Positions 17,230 through 25,656 of a stretch of 41,385 nt of DNA are shown piece after piece. Location: positions 1-41,385 of the forward strand of contig PVWI01000013.1 of assembly GCA_003003725.1 (NCBI GenBank). The letters run 5' to 3'. This DNA is from a filamentous cyanobacterium Phorm 6 (lineage in GTDB: Bacteria; Cyanobacteriota; Cyanobacteriia; Cyanobacteriales; Microcoleaceae). The first letter of the stretch is position 1, and the number at the start of each line of letters is the position of its first letter. A program made the translations under genes and the position numbers. The notes beneath the pieces were generated by a model that saw only the letters and a list, made by a program, of their open reading frames with translations, did no database searches and had not been told where the DNA came from.

Positions 17230-17379
17230 TTATTCATATCTAATATAACCTCCCATAAACTCCAATTGATTTATCATTTTTTCCGCTGACTTGGTAGCCA
17301 TCAAATTCAAAATTCCTCGCCATTGATCGCCTACTGAGTAACGCTGTTGTTGTGCAAGAATGATTTCGGCATGATTTCT
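17230..17379 (-). pseudogene. Possible gene remnant downstream of Argonaute
   Basis: Within the 333-base gap 17056-17388 a frame without a start codon stays open for 49 codons directly after the Argonaute stop, reading AEIILAQQQRYSVGDQWRG, then ILNLMATKSAEKMINQLEFM and ending GGYIRYE. It has coding-like composition but no family I recognise. It may be the tail of a lost gene at the island edge, or chance. The rest of the gap holds several HIP1-type sites and no gene. Confidence 0.25.
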
Positions 17380-17388
17380 CTAGCCTTC

Positions 17389-19626
17389 CTAGAGCCAAAA
17401 TTGGCGATCGCCATCCAGCGCCCCAGGATAAATGCCTTGTAACCGCCGATAAGCCATGCGATCAGAGCCAAAAAGTGGTATTGGCAAACGTGGCTCATTC
17501 AGCGAGCCATGATGCAGCAAAGTAAGTTGTACGGTTGTTTCTACCACACTTTCAATTGACACTTGCTGTCCAGGATATGGAATAACATTCAAACGAAGTG
17601 GCAGAGGTAAACCCATACTTTCTGACTTTACTTCAGTTGTCACTAAAATTGCCTCAAAATCAGATATACGCAACGCTAAACCTTTTCTTGGTGGCAGCAC
17701 CAATTTTTCTGTTAAATTGTACATTCTAGGAATACCAGACTTGTAACACTCCACCAGAATAAACTTGGAGCTAATTGCATTAGCTCGTTCCCGTAAATAT
17801 TTGACTTCTTCTCCACAAAAACGCCCGTCTCTGTAAATTAAAACAGTTTTATTTTTCAGGTCAGCCGCTGGCAAAAAGCTCTCTAGAATGCGTTGAGGTA
17901 TTTCTTCTCCTTCAATCAGAGCATCTTCGAGCCGATAGCGAATAAACTCCCCTTGCTTGCCATATAGACGCACGCTCGCACAAGCATTCATGGTTCCGGC
18001 TCCCTTTTTTTTGGAACCTCTGGAGATATCTAAACCGATAAAATAATCCGCAATCTCTAACGGCTCAGCGAGAATAAAAGGTAAGTTACCTAATTTAGCT
18101 AAGACTCCTGGAATTACCTGATTGAGAAGATAATTAGCTTGGACATTTCTCAAGGTATCTTCATAAATCACTTGGCTAGCAATTCCACGTCGGAGCAACC
18201 GCGAGTAAACCCAAGAATAGAGACTGCCCCCTTCTTTGTCGTCAGCGTGGCGATCGCTTGTGGGTAGAAACGTCAACACAACATCAGGCTGCCTCACCAT
18301 TAGGTCGTCAACAGCTTCTTCAACTTTAGCTCTAGCTTCAGCCCCTCTTAAACTATCTACAGATAATTCCTTTTTGTTCTCTTCAGGAAGAATACTTTCA
18401 AACCCATAGCGTTTTAGCCGTTTCTGAAATTCACTTAGAAAGGAACCGACCTTAAAATTGCAAAGTTTTAGAGCGGCAATACGAATTGGTCTTGATGGAT
18501 CGAGGTAATCTTCATGACGGCGATAGACACCGCCTTTAGATAAACCCGTGAGAATTTGACTTTGGATGCCAGTAAAATTTTCCCCAAACATTAGTTGGGT
18601 TTGTTCGACCTTGACTTTTGGTTCCCAGAATAAGTTAGGACAATCGCGGCTGTTAATACTGCGCTCTAGCTGAAAGCCATAATTATAGAGAGCCTCTCCT
18701 GCTTCTTTTTTGTACAAAACTAAGAGGTCTTTTCGGTCTTTGTAGGAAACTTTAGTTGCTTTGAGTAATTCTCCGTAGTCAACCTCGAATCGCTTAGCAG
18801 TTTCTGGCGTGATGCAAGGACGCAGTGCGGCCATAGCATAGTGAAAAGGCTTGGCATCTTTGCCAAATTGAACAGCAACAACTGGTTGCTCATTTGGTGC
18901 ATCTTTAAGTGCTTGTTTGCTAATTGCGCCAGTTGCTTCCTTGAGAAGTTGATCTCGGTGTTCTTCAATCGTTCCAACAATTCCAGTTATTCTAGCAAAA
19001 CTATTATGTTCAATGTCTCGAACCTTTAACCCAATCAAAATATTTTTAGGATCTTGCCGATAGGGATGATTCTCGCAGAACTGAGCTAAATCGCCCTTGA
19101 ATAAGATACGGCTGTGAATCGTTAAAGTTAAAGCAGGCTGTAGAACTCCTTGCAAGTCAATAGTTTCTGCCCAAAAGTCCACCTCACGCCTCACCTGAAC
19201 CTGATTCTCAGACATAACGCTATTAGATGAGAAGGGACGAGCGATCTTTAAGACTCGAACAGCTAACTGAGCCAGGATGGAAGCTGTGACTTGCGGTTCC
19301 CGTACCCATTGAATAGAGTAGTAGCGATCGCCAATATCTTTTTTCAACTCCTCCAGAATTTCTGCCAGTTTCAGTCGCCATTCATCTTGGCTGGGCATTG
19401 GTTGATCGGGTTTAGCCAAAACCCAGAAATATTTATCTTGCCAGATCGCAACAACATCAGGGAACTTCTGACTGAAACGCCAACTCAATCGGTTGCCTAT
19501 TTCGCGATCGACTTCAGGAGTTACTCGAAAGCCAATTAAATTGAGTTGAGAAATCCTCAAAGGGAAAATTTCGCTCAAAAATATTGGGGATGCAGGTTGA
19601 GTGTGAACTTGAACAGCAACAGTCAT
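17389..19626 (-). CDS. ago: Long prokaryotic Argonaute, predicted active nuclease
   Basis: 745-aa Argonaute with the size of long-type pAgos (N, L1, PAZ, L2, MID, PIWI). The MID region (about 385-520) contains [16 protein letters not shown] and [15 protein letters not shown], which bind the guide 5' end. The PIWI region has FIGLDISRG (D533), an acidic stretch [10 protein letters not shown] holding the glutamate finger (about 567-575), VLIYRDGR (D600) and [14 protein letters not shown] (D722): a complete DEDD-type tetrad with spacing like that of Thermus Ago. The C-terminus ends QFWL, as is usual. Relatives in Synechococcus and Limnothrix use short DNA guides to cut DNA. I chose the ATG at 19626: it has GAGG 7 bases upstream and its ATGA overlaps the stop of the Cas4-like gene. 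Last gene of a three-gene operon; likely defence against plasmids or phage. Confidence 0.96.
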   Translation of the reverse strand: MTVAVQVHTQPASPIFLSEIFPLRISQLNLIGFRVTPEVDREIGNRLSWRFSQKFPDVVAIWQDKYFWVLAKPDQPMPSQDEWRLKLAEILEELKKDIGDRYYSIQWVREPQVTASILAQLAVRVLKIARPFSSNSVMSENQVQVRREVDFWAETIDLQGVLQPALTLTIHSRILFKGDLAQFCENHPYRQDPKNILIGLKVRDIEHNSFARITGIVGTIEEHRDQLLKEATGAISKQALKDAPNEQPVVAVQFGKDAKPFHYAMAALRPCITPETAKRFEVDYGELLKATKVSYKDRKDLLVLYKKEAGEALYNYGFQLERSINSRDCPNLFWEPKVKVEQTQLMFGENFTGIQSQILTGLSKGGVYRRHEDYLDPSRPIRIAALKLCNFKVGSFLSEFQKRLKRYGFESILPEENKKELSVDSLRGAEARAKVEEAVDDLMVRQPDVVLTFLPTSDRHADDKEGGSLYSWVYSRLLRRGIASQVIYEDTLRNVQANYLLNQVIPGVLAKLGNLPFILAEPLEIADYFIGLDISRGSKKKGAGTMNACASVRLYGKQGEFIRYRLEDALIEGEEIPQRILESFLPAADLKNKTVLIYRDGRFCGEEVKYLRERANAISSKFILVECYKSGIPRMYNLTEKLVLPPRKGLALRISDFEAILVTTEVKSESMGLPLPLRLNVIPYPGQQVSIESVVETTVQLTLLHHGSLNEPRLPIPLFGSDRMAYRRLQGIYPGALDGDRQFWL

Positions 19627-20444
19627 GCAGCTACCTCGCAAGGGGAAAATTTACAAATTGAATTGAACGAACAGAACGAACACATTACACCAGGATTTGG
19701 CGGGAAAATTTGGCTGAACTCAGCAGTTCGAGCGCGGTAACGGCTCAAATCTTTCTGATGCCTTTTAGCTATGAGCGTTAGTTCTATTTGGAAGCATTTT
19801 AGTGTCTCGGATGTTGCAGATATTGGCTCCGACCATTTGCCATTTTCTAAGTTATAGAAAATGGCAATCGCTTGCCGTTGCGGGTAGAGATAGCTAGCTG
19901 CTAGCAGATAAATATAACCCTGTCGCAGATCGAAGTTTGATTTACCCGTCTTGAAGTCCAAGATGTGCAGTGTGTCATCTGTGAGACTAAAAATGCAGTC
20001 AATGGCGGCATAAAATTTAAATAAATAATTCCCCTCTCGAATCAAAATTGGTTCGGGATATCCCTCATCACCTCGGCTTAACTGGATAATGTTTTTTCCG
20101 ACAAGAATGGGATTATCGCGGTAATTTTTCAGGATAGAAATGACTCGTTCCTGAATTTCCAAGGATTTTTGGCTTAATTGCAGAATCTCTGCTATTTGCT
20201 GAACGCCGCCTAACTGGTGCAATAGATCGGTATTTTGATGAAATTCATAAACTCCTCTTTGTGCCAGAATCCCAATCTGTTGAGGAATGCTGTCTTGCTC
20301 CAAGAGTGCTTTAACTTGGGGTTCTTTATTTCGCGCCTTGGCAAAACCCCGCTTCATATCGCAATGCAAGTGTTCTTGACCTATTGCTGGAGCAAATTGC
20401 AACCACAAGTTATAACTAGCAAACGGTAGCCAATTTGTTGCCAT
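19623..20444 (-). CDS. Cas4-like Fe-S RecB-family nuclease
   Basis: 273-aa PD-(D/E)XK nuclease of the Cas4/RecB type. The active site is visible as YAAIDC (D149) followed by HILDFKTGK (D163 and K165) and a downstream glutamine (RQGYIYLL, Q175). Three cysteines at the C-terminus, C255-x2-C258-x5-C264, together with C28 near the N-terminus match the 4Fe-4S cluster of Cas4 and AddB; C269 is extra. Cas4 proteins are 5'-3' exonucleases that trim DNA ends; Cas4-like nucleases are recorded neighbours of long pAgos outside CRISPR loci. No cas1, cas2 or CRISPR array is present here. It starts 2 bases after the MMADHC-like gene and overlaps ago by 4 bases, so the three are translationally coupled. Inferred role: making or trimming DNA for Argonaute. 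Confidence 0.88.
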   Translation of the reverse strand: MATNWLPFASYNLWLQFAPAIGQEHLHCDMKRGFAKARNKEPQVKALLEQDSIPQQIGILAQRGVYEFHQNTDLLHQLGGVQQIAEILQLSQKSLEIQERVISILKNYRDNPILVGKNIIQLSRGDEGYPEPILIREGNYLFKFYAAIDCIFSLTDDTLHILDFKTGKSNFDLRQGYIYLLAASYLYPQRQAIAIFYNLENGKWSEPISATSETLKCFQIELTLIAKRHQKDLSRYRARTAEFSQIFPPNPGVMCSFCSFNSICKFSPCEVAA

Positions 20445-20446
20445 TG

Positions 20447-21070
20447 TTAAACTTCAACTGATAGTTGTAATTTTTTGGGTTCTTTCCAACTGTGTTGGAT
20501 AGCTACTTTTTTCAGCACGTTTTTGATAACTTGTTCAGAAGCCGAAGACATCAAAATACCGGGGTAAACGGCACTGCCCCAACTGGGATGCTCCAAAACA
20601 GAGCAACTATTTTGAACGATCGGCAAACCTAACAAAGCTTTGACAACTGCGGTATCGTCGTGGGCGATTTCTCCGGGACGCGAGAGTTGGGGATAACCAG
20701 TACGGGGGTCAATCAGATCTGTTAGGAAACCGCGATCGCGCAGATTGCGTACTACGCCTGAGCCGAAGTTGATAAACCTTTCCCGCAACCTATCCTTCTC
20801 CCTCTCAATGTGGAGTGCAGTATCCGTTAGAGGGTAGCGGGATTGCTGTAGCACCACAACCACTCGGCAAGTAGTCACGGGCAGAACCCAATCGGGAAAG
20901 ACTCGCTCTAGGTTTTGGGCGATGAACTGACTGCACCGATGGACTGACATCTGAACAGCTTGTCCCGTTTCCGCAACCCTGTTGATTCGAGAGCCGCACT
21001 GGGATGTACCTAGCCTTGACAGCTCTACTTGATGTACCTTGTTCTCCGCAATCTTTCTTGTATACACCAT
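20447..21070 (-). CDS. MMADHC (CblD)-like protein in the Argonaute operon
   Basis: Resembles MMADHC, the human cobalamin trafficking protein CblD, a nitroreductase-like fold that receives vitamin B12 from MMACHC. Matching landmarks are [15 protein letters not shown] (about 89-103), [17 protein letters not shown] with the DP..G turn (about 111-127), [12 protein letters not shown], then [15 protein letters not shown] (about 156-170), which corresponds to the cysteine and H..WGT segment of MMADHC. One cysteine (C156) stays in that place. The frame opens at 21070, but family-like sequence begins near M41, so an ATG at 20950 is an alternative start; neither has a good Shine-Dalgarno. First gene of the operon with the Cas4-like nuclease and ago. 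Bacterial homologues are known by sequence only; cobalamin binding here is untested. Confidence 0.78.
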   Translation of the reverse strand: MVYTRKIAENKVHQVELSRLGTSQCGSRINRVAETGQAVQMSVHRCSQFIAQNLERVFPDWVLPVTTCRVVVVLQQSRYPLTDTALHIEREKDRLRERFINFGSGVVRNLRDRGFLTDLIDPRTGYPQLSRPGEIAHDDTAVVKALLGLPIVQNSCSVLEHPSWGSAVYPGILMSSASEQVIKNVLKKVAIQHSWKEPKKLQLSVEV

Positions 21071-21088
21071 ATATAGTGCCTTATTTTA

Positions 21089-21107
21089 GTTGATGTACAG
21101 CGTCAAC
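21089..21107. promoter_or_regulatory. Candidate operator O1, ago-operon side
   Basis: Imperfect palindrome GTTGATG, spacer TACAG, CGTCAAC. Same arms and same 5-base spacer length as O2 at 21128-21148, centre about 40 bases away (close to four helix turns). It lies 19 bases upstream of the first codon of the MMADHC-like frame, where a repressor would cover the operon's promoter. Confidence 0.6.
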
Positions 21108-21127
21108 CTTATTTAGATGGTAGCGCA

Positions 21128-21148
21128 GGTTGACGTGGAGCGTCAACC
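21128..21148. promoter_or_regulatory. Candidate operator O2, XRE side
   Basis: Perfect palindrome with 8-bp arms GGTTGACG and CGTCAACC around TGGAG. It covers the -35 box of the XRE-gene promoter, the layout of an autorepressor site for a CI-like regulator. The likely binder is the XRE protein encoded 35 bases downstream. Confidence 0.65.
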
Positions 21149-21159
21149 CCTAGTATGAT
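21130..21159 (+). promoter_or_regulatory. Promoter of the XRE-ImmA-helicase operon
   Basis: TTGACG (21130-21135), an 18-base spacer and TATGAT (21154-21159) make a good sigma-70-type promoter 24 bases before the GTG start of the XRE gene. The -35 box is inside operator O2. Confidence 0.6.
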
Positions 21160-21182
21160 TGATAGGTAAGTAGGAAAAAACC

Positions 21183-21551
21183 GTGACTCAGACTTTTGGT
21201 AAGCGTATTCGTGAAGCTCGTCAGAATAAGGGATACAGTCAGCGCGATTTGGCTGCATTGGTAAAGGTAGATTACACCTATCTTTCCAAACTAGAGAACG
21301 ATCGCGCTGAATATGCCCCAAAGGAGGAGGTGATTAAGTTGTTAGCGCATCACCTAGAGTTGGATGCGGAGGAACTAATCTACTTCGCTGGTCGAATCAC
21401 CTCCGAAGATGCCAAAGTTGTTCAAGAACTGGCCAAAACCTACCAAAAACAGATGCCAGTTTTGCTCCGTCAAATGCGAGATAATCCTGAACTCACTCAA
21501 AAGTTTATTCGGGAAGCAACACAAGCAGAAAGCCAGGAGAAGCCAACTTGA
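21183..21551 (+). CDS. XRE-family helix-turn-helix repressor
   Basis: 122-aa transcription regulator. Residues about 5-62 form a Cro/CI-type HTH: FGKRIREARQNKGYSQRDLAALVKVDYTYLSKLEND is a textbook match, followed by PKEEVIKLLAHHLELDAEELIYFAG. The C-terminal 50 residues are helical and carry no known effector domain. The start is GTG at 21183, with AGTAGGA about 8 bases upstream. It overlaps the ImmA gene by 4 bases (TTGA). XRE plus ImmA pairs act as switches in ICEBs1 and in the DdrO/IrrE system, where the protease cuts the repressor on a DNA-damage or mating signal. I infer it represses both its own operon and the divergent ago operon through the two palindromes. Confidence 0.93.
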   Translation: MTQTFGKRIREARQNKGYSQRDLAALVKVDYTYLSKLENDRAEYAPKEEVIKLLAHHLELDAEELIYFAGRITSEDAKVVQELAKTYQKQMPVLLRQMRDNPELTQKFIREATQAESQEKPT

Positions 21552-22246
21552 GTGTAATTAAGCCCTATCGGTACTTGACAAAAAATGCAATTGAGAGTGA
21601 GGCTAATGAGCTTCTTTTGCAGATGCAGGGAACGCCTAATTCTCCTAAATGGCCCTTTGTAGCTGACCAGGCAGCTAATTATTTAAAATTGAGTGTCGTC
21701 TGGGACAGCTTACCTTCTCACAACAACAGACCAGTATTCGCGAGGATTTATCCGCAAACTCGTATAATAGAATTTAATGAAGATATCCCGGAACTCCAAC
21801 AAAACCGAGGACTGGAACAATCGACACTGGCACATGAAATTGGACACTGGATGCTTCATGTGAATCAAAATGAGGCTGATGGTTTTGTACAACAGCTAGA
21901 GTTATCTCTATCTGATGAAACAGCAGAACAGCCATTTTTGTGCCGGAAAGTTACCGAGCAACATATTTCTAAAAGTAGCACTAACAAGCAGTTTGATTCA
22001 ATTGAATGGCAAGCGCAATATTTTGCTAGTTGTCTGCTGATGCCGACCCATATCTTGGAAGAAAAACGAATAGGGCGCGATTTAACAAGGGAGTTCCACC
22101 TCGATGCAATGGCTCAAGATATTGGCGTCACAAAATCTAATCTAAAACATCGTCTCAAAGATGTTGGGTGGATTTGCATTCCCAAAGGGTCTAAGCAAAT
22201 TTATCTAGGTAATGGTGTACCCAATGAACAGATGAGGTTGTTTTAA
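21548..22246 (+). CDS. ImmA/IrrE-family metalloprotease
   Basis: 232-aa zinc protease of the ImmA/IrrE (DUF955, M78) group. The catalytic HEIGH motif is at residues 96-100 (LAHEIGHWML) and the third zinc ligand is probably E153 in EWQAQYFASCLLMP, the standard pattern. The C-terminal 60 residues (LTREFHLDAMAQDIGVTKSNLKHRL) look like a second helix-turn-helix-like region. The start is TTG at 21548: AGGAGA lies 7 bases upstream and TTGA overlaps the stop of the XRE gene; the first in-frame ATG would remove 25 residues. Family members cleave their partner XRE repressor. The signal that would activate this one is unknown; the helicase gene follows after 47 bases. Confidence 0.92.
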   Translation: MSVIKPYRYLTKNAIESEANELLLQMQGTPNSPKWPFVADQAANYLKLSVVWDSLPSHNNRPVFARIYPQTRIIEFNEDIPELQQNRGLEQSTLAHEIGHWMLHVNQNEADGFVQQLELSLSDETAEQPFLCRKVTEQHISKSSTNKQFDSIEWQAQYFASCLLMPTHILEEKRIGRDLTREFHLDAMAQDIGVTKSNLKHRLKDVGWICIPKGSKQIYLGNGVPNEQMRLF

Positions 22247-22293
22247 GAGCGATCGTATCTCACCCACTTAACTACATAAGATTGGTGCTAACT

Positions 22294-25200
22294 ATGAGTA
22301 ATCTATTGTTATGGCAACTTGTCTACCACTTGTCAGGGCTGACAATTTTAGGGAGAACAGAGCAAGAACCATTGGGATCTTTACCAATTCCAATACGGAC
22401 GGCTGTTCTTAAAACTATTGACCTGCAAAATCCAGGAACCATTGAACTCACATTATTCAAAGAGTCTCTTCTGTTCGCAGAAGGTGAGTACGAGTGGGTA
22501 GATAGTTGGGGTTTCCCCAAAAAAACGGTTAGTGAGTTGATAAAACAGGAGTATAATCATCCAATACTGCACCAGCTTTCCGAGCGATATTCCACATATC
22601 AGAAAGTAGCTTTCACATTAATATGGCAAGCTGTAAACGGCGGAAAATCTCGCCTCAAAATAGCTGATTACCAACCGACAGTTGCAGCCTTGGCTCTAGC
22701 AGTGCTAGATTCATTAGCCTTAATAGAACGGGTAGCAGAACTGTACGGATTACCCGTAGAGTTACCAGAAGTTGACCTCTACTTAGTAGGGTCAGTTGAT
22801 GAGTTTGGCGTAACCCAGCTAATGCGTTATTATCGGGGTGCTGCATTTGATGAAACAGCAAGTAATATAGATTATTGCCAAACTACTGTGCAATTGGTGG
22901 CAACAACAGAGTTGCCAAGCGACGTGGATTTTCTGTCAGTAGCTGAGTCTTTATCTTACAAGGAAAATGAGACGAATTACACTTTTGATAAATTAGAAAA
23001 GTTTGTTTTGCCTTTTCTGGATTATGTGGGAAATGTGCCACCTCTGCAAGCACGCCCAGTTTCCTTTGGGCGACCTACACTAGACTACTTTGCCCGTCGT
23101 TATTTTTTAGTTCCAGAACTTAAGCCAGAGCAAGTAGAACTGATACAGAAAGCTTTATCCAATGAATCATGTTTGGGGCTGTTACCAACAGGATTTGGTA
23201 AGTCTTTGATCTATCAACTCTATGCTTTGTTAATTCCTCGCACTACCTTAGTAATCAGCCCTCTACGGGCTCTGATCCGCGACCAAGTACACAACTTAAG
23301 TCGCCCTGGTCTTACCTGTGTAGAATCTATTAGCTCTCTGGATCGGACTCAGGCTAAAAAAAATGAAAAGCTTCGGCTTTGTTTTCAAGAATTTCGCTAC
23401 CGACTGCTATACATTACACCTGAACGCTTACAGATCAAAGAATTCTACGACGAATTGAAAGCGACGATGCAGAACTCTCCAGTGGGTGCTTTAGTTATTG
23501 ATGAAGCTCACTGCGTGTCTGAGTGGGGACACGATTTTAGACCGGCATATCTGCAAATTGAGCGTTTGCAGCAAGCTTTAGAAGAAGCTTCCGGACAACC
23601 CGTACCGATTATTGCTCTGACTGCAACCGCCTCGGAACCTGTGCGTAAAGACATTTTGCGTGTGTTGGGGCTAACTTCAAATAGTGTAGTGCAACTAGCA
23701 AGTAGCGATCGCCCTGAGTTGAGTTTATCTGTACATTCGGCAAGCGAACCCCAAGATAAGCCAGTTCTTCTGGCGGATCTAATTCAAACAATTGTTCCCC
23801 AGGTACTCAGCATTTCCTTAGAAGAATTAGTACCCACGAACGAAAGTCCTCCTTACTCCCATGCGGGACTTATATTCGGAATTTATGCCAACTCTCATGG
23901 ACGTAGCACCATTGGTGAGGGAGTACACCACATTGCCTACGAACTCAGAAATCGGTTAATTTCTGACAATAGCATCATCGAAGTTCACGCTAGTAGTGTT
24001 CCAGATTGCTGCCCAAAATGTGGTTCATCCGTAATGAAAGATGTTAGCAATAAGCATTGCCGCTGTCTGGAGTGTCAAGAAGTTTTTCAAGAGTCCCAGA
24101 CAAAGCCACTTAAAAACTGGGATAAACTCATTCAACAGCGCCAAGATGATTTCCAAGATAATCAATTTCCATTGCTAGTTGCTACTAAAGGTTACGGCAT
24201 GGGAATTGATAAGCGCAACATACGCTTCGTCATTCACCACAGCCTGTCCAGCAGTCTTGAAGCGTACTACCAAGAAGCCGGACGCGCAGGTCGCGATAAG
24301 CAGCACGCTCATGTAGCAATGCTCTATCATGCACCTCACCCAAAGTGCAAAGAGGAGTACATCGATCGAGAAGTCGATCTTCAGCCCCCCTGTGTTTCCA
24401 ACGACCATAATTTTCACTTTTGGAAGTGTCCATACTTTAAAGATCATCTGTGTGATTACGGGCATCAAGCCCGTTTTATCCGTGGTCATTATCCTGGTTT
24501 AGAAGAGGATGTTAAAAGTATTATGGATATTTACAGAAAACTGGTCGCTGGAGAGAATCTTACAGTCAAGGGAGACAAACAAAACAAGAAAACACAATTA
24601 GCACTCTCTAGACTACAGCAGCTTGAAATCGTTAAAGAATTTTCCATCAAGTATCATTCTTTATATCAAATTGAATATCAAGTAGAGTTTGACCGCTCTT
24701 GGTCGCTGCCAGAGGTCGCTGATACTCTTAAAAAATTATTAGTTCAGAAAGATGTCAATGAAAACTACGCCAAAACACAAATCAATCAAATTTTGGTTCC
24801 GTTCTTCAGTCAATCTCTTGAAAACTGGCGCGAGCGGGCGTTAGCTAAAGCATTATATCTTATAATAGGGAGGATTTATGAAACAGTCCCTCGGATGCGC
24901 TATCAAATGCTGCAAAATCAGTTGGATTATGCTAGAAGTCACGAAGAGGGAACCTGTCGTCGCGTTGTCCTCAGAAGTATTTTTGATTCCATCGATCATT
25001 TAAAGACTGGCAACTACAAATGTAATTTTTGCGATGTTTGTATTCCCGATCTACAATTTAATAACGAAAAAGCTACTGTTCTTCAGCAGGATGCTCAAGT
25101 CGATGAAATTCCAGCTCAGCTTTCTACCCTATTACAAGGATTTGAGCAAATTGCTTTACAAGAAGTTTTGCAGTTCGCTATAGAGCGTGGAGCAGTAGCG

Positions 25201-25635
25201 GGAATGTTTGCCCTTGTTACTAACCGCCTAGAGCGTGACCCTACAAACCTAGCTGCACTCTTTTTGGCAGGTGCGCTAGCGCGGGAACGCCAACGTGAAA
25301 CTCGGGCTTTTGATTATCTGAGATTCGGGTTTAATGAAGGAATTAAACAGGGGTTATCTCCCGATAATCTTCTACTTTTCTATGAAGAAGGTGTGCTTTT
25401 ACAGCCTAAAGAAGCTTTTGAATGGCTAACTCAGGTTGGTGGATATTGGGATACTGAAGAGGGATTAAAATTCTTGATTCAGGAAGCAGCTCAAAGGTTC
25501 GGTACTGATTCCACGCATTACCGTGTACTAATTGTGAGGTGGCTTCTTGGAAGGTTCAATGAAGTCAGTGATGATTGTGCTGCTTTCAAGCCAACGATTG
25601 AGGTTATCAAAAATGGCTTTGAGCGACTGAGTTAA
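22294..25635 (+). CDS. Large RecQ-type helicase with extra N- and C-terminal regions
   Basis: 1113-aa superfamily 2 helicase. RecQ motifs are: KPEQVELIQ (motif 0, about 277), LLPTGFGKS (motif I, about 296-304), VIDEAHCVSEWGHDFRPAY (motif II and the RecQ aromatic loop, about 401-419), LTATAS (III, about 442) and ATKGYGMGIDKRNIRFVIH with YQEAGRAGRD (V/VI, about 630-668). A zinc ribbon (CPKCG...HCRCLEC, about 573-594) is inserted in the second RecA lobe before motif V, and further cysteines (C685 to C720 region, NYKCNFCDVC near 910) extend the usual RecQ zinc site. The first 260 residues match no family I know, and the last 180 are helical and TPR-like. ATG 22294 is preferred over TTG 22282. Third gene of the XRE operon; likely unwinds DNA for the system. 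Confidence 0.9.
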   Translation: MSNLLLWQLVYHLSGLTILGRTEQEPLGSLPIPIRTAVLKTIDLQNPGTIELTLFKESLLFAEGEYEWVDSWGFPKKTVSELIKQEYNHPILHQLSERYSTYQKVAFTLIWQAVNGGKSRLKIADYQPTVAALALAVLDSLALIERVAELYGLPVELPEVDLYLVGSVDEFGVTQLMRYYRGAAFDETASNIDYCQTTVQLVATTELPSDVDFLSVAESLSYKENETNYTFDKLEKFVLPFLDYVGNVPPLQARPVSFGRPTLDYFARRYFLVPELKPEQVELIQKALSNESCLGLLPTGFGKSLIYQLYALLIPRTTLVISPLRALIRDQVHNLSRPGLTCVESISSLDRTQAKKNEKLRLCFQEFRYRLLYITPERLQIKEFYDELKATMQNSPVGALVIDEAHCVSEWGHDFRPAYLQIERLQQALEEASGQPVPIIALTATASEPVRKDILRVLGLTSNSVVQLASSDRPELSLSVHSASEPQDKPVLLADLIQTIVPQVLSISLEELVPTNESPPYSHAGLIFGIYANSHGRSTIGEGVHHIAYELRNRLISDNSIIEVHASSVPDCCPKCGSSVMKDVSNKHCRCLECQEVFQESQTKPLKNWDKLIQQRQDDFQDNQFPLLVATKGYGMGIDKRNIRFVIHHSLSSSLEAYYQEAGRAGRDKQHAHVAMLYHAPHPKCKEEYIDREVDLQPPCVSNDHNFHFWKCPYFKDHLCDYGHQARFIRGHYPGLEEDVKSIMDIYRKLVAGENLTVKGDKQNKKTQLALSRLQQLEIVKEFSIKYHSLYQIEYQVEFDRSWSLPEVADTLKKLLVQKDVNENYAKTQINQILVPFFSQSLENWRERALAKALYLIIGRIYETVPRMRYQMLQNQLDYARSHEEGTCRRVVLRSIFDSIDHLKTGNYKCNFCDVCIPDLQFNNEKATVLQQDAQVDEIPAQLSTLLQGFEQIALQEVLQFAIERGAVAGMFALVTNRLERDPTNLAALFLAGALARERQRETRAFDYLRFGFNEGIKQGLSPDNLLLFYEEGVLLQPKEAFEWLTQVGGYWDTEEGLKFLIQEAAQRFGTDSTHYRVLIVRWLLGRFNEVSDDCAAFKPTIEVIKNGFERLS

Positions 25636-25656
25636 ATTATTATGTGAGGTAAAATC

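Noticed and set aside
19623-20444. Genuine CRISPR-adaptation Cas4
   Set aside because: No cas1, cas2, effector genes or array in the window; tight coupling is with ago instead.
20805-20999. Extra minus-strand frame inside the MMADHC-like gene
   Set aside because: Different frame of a gene with clear family motifs; no sign of independent coding.
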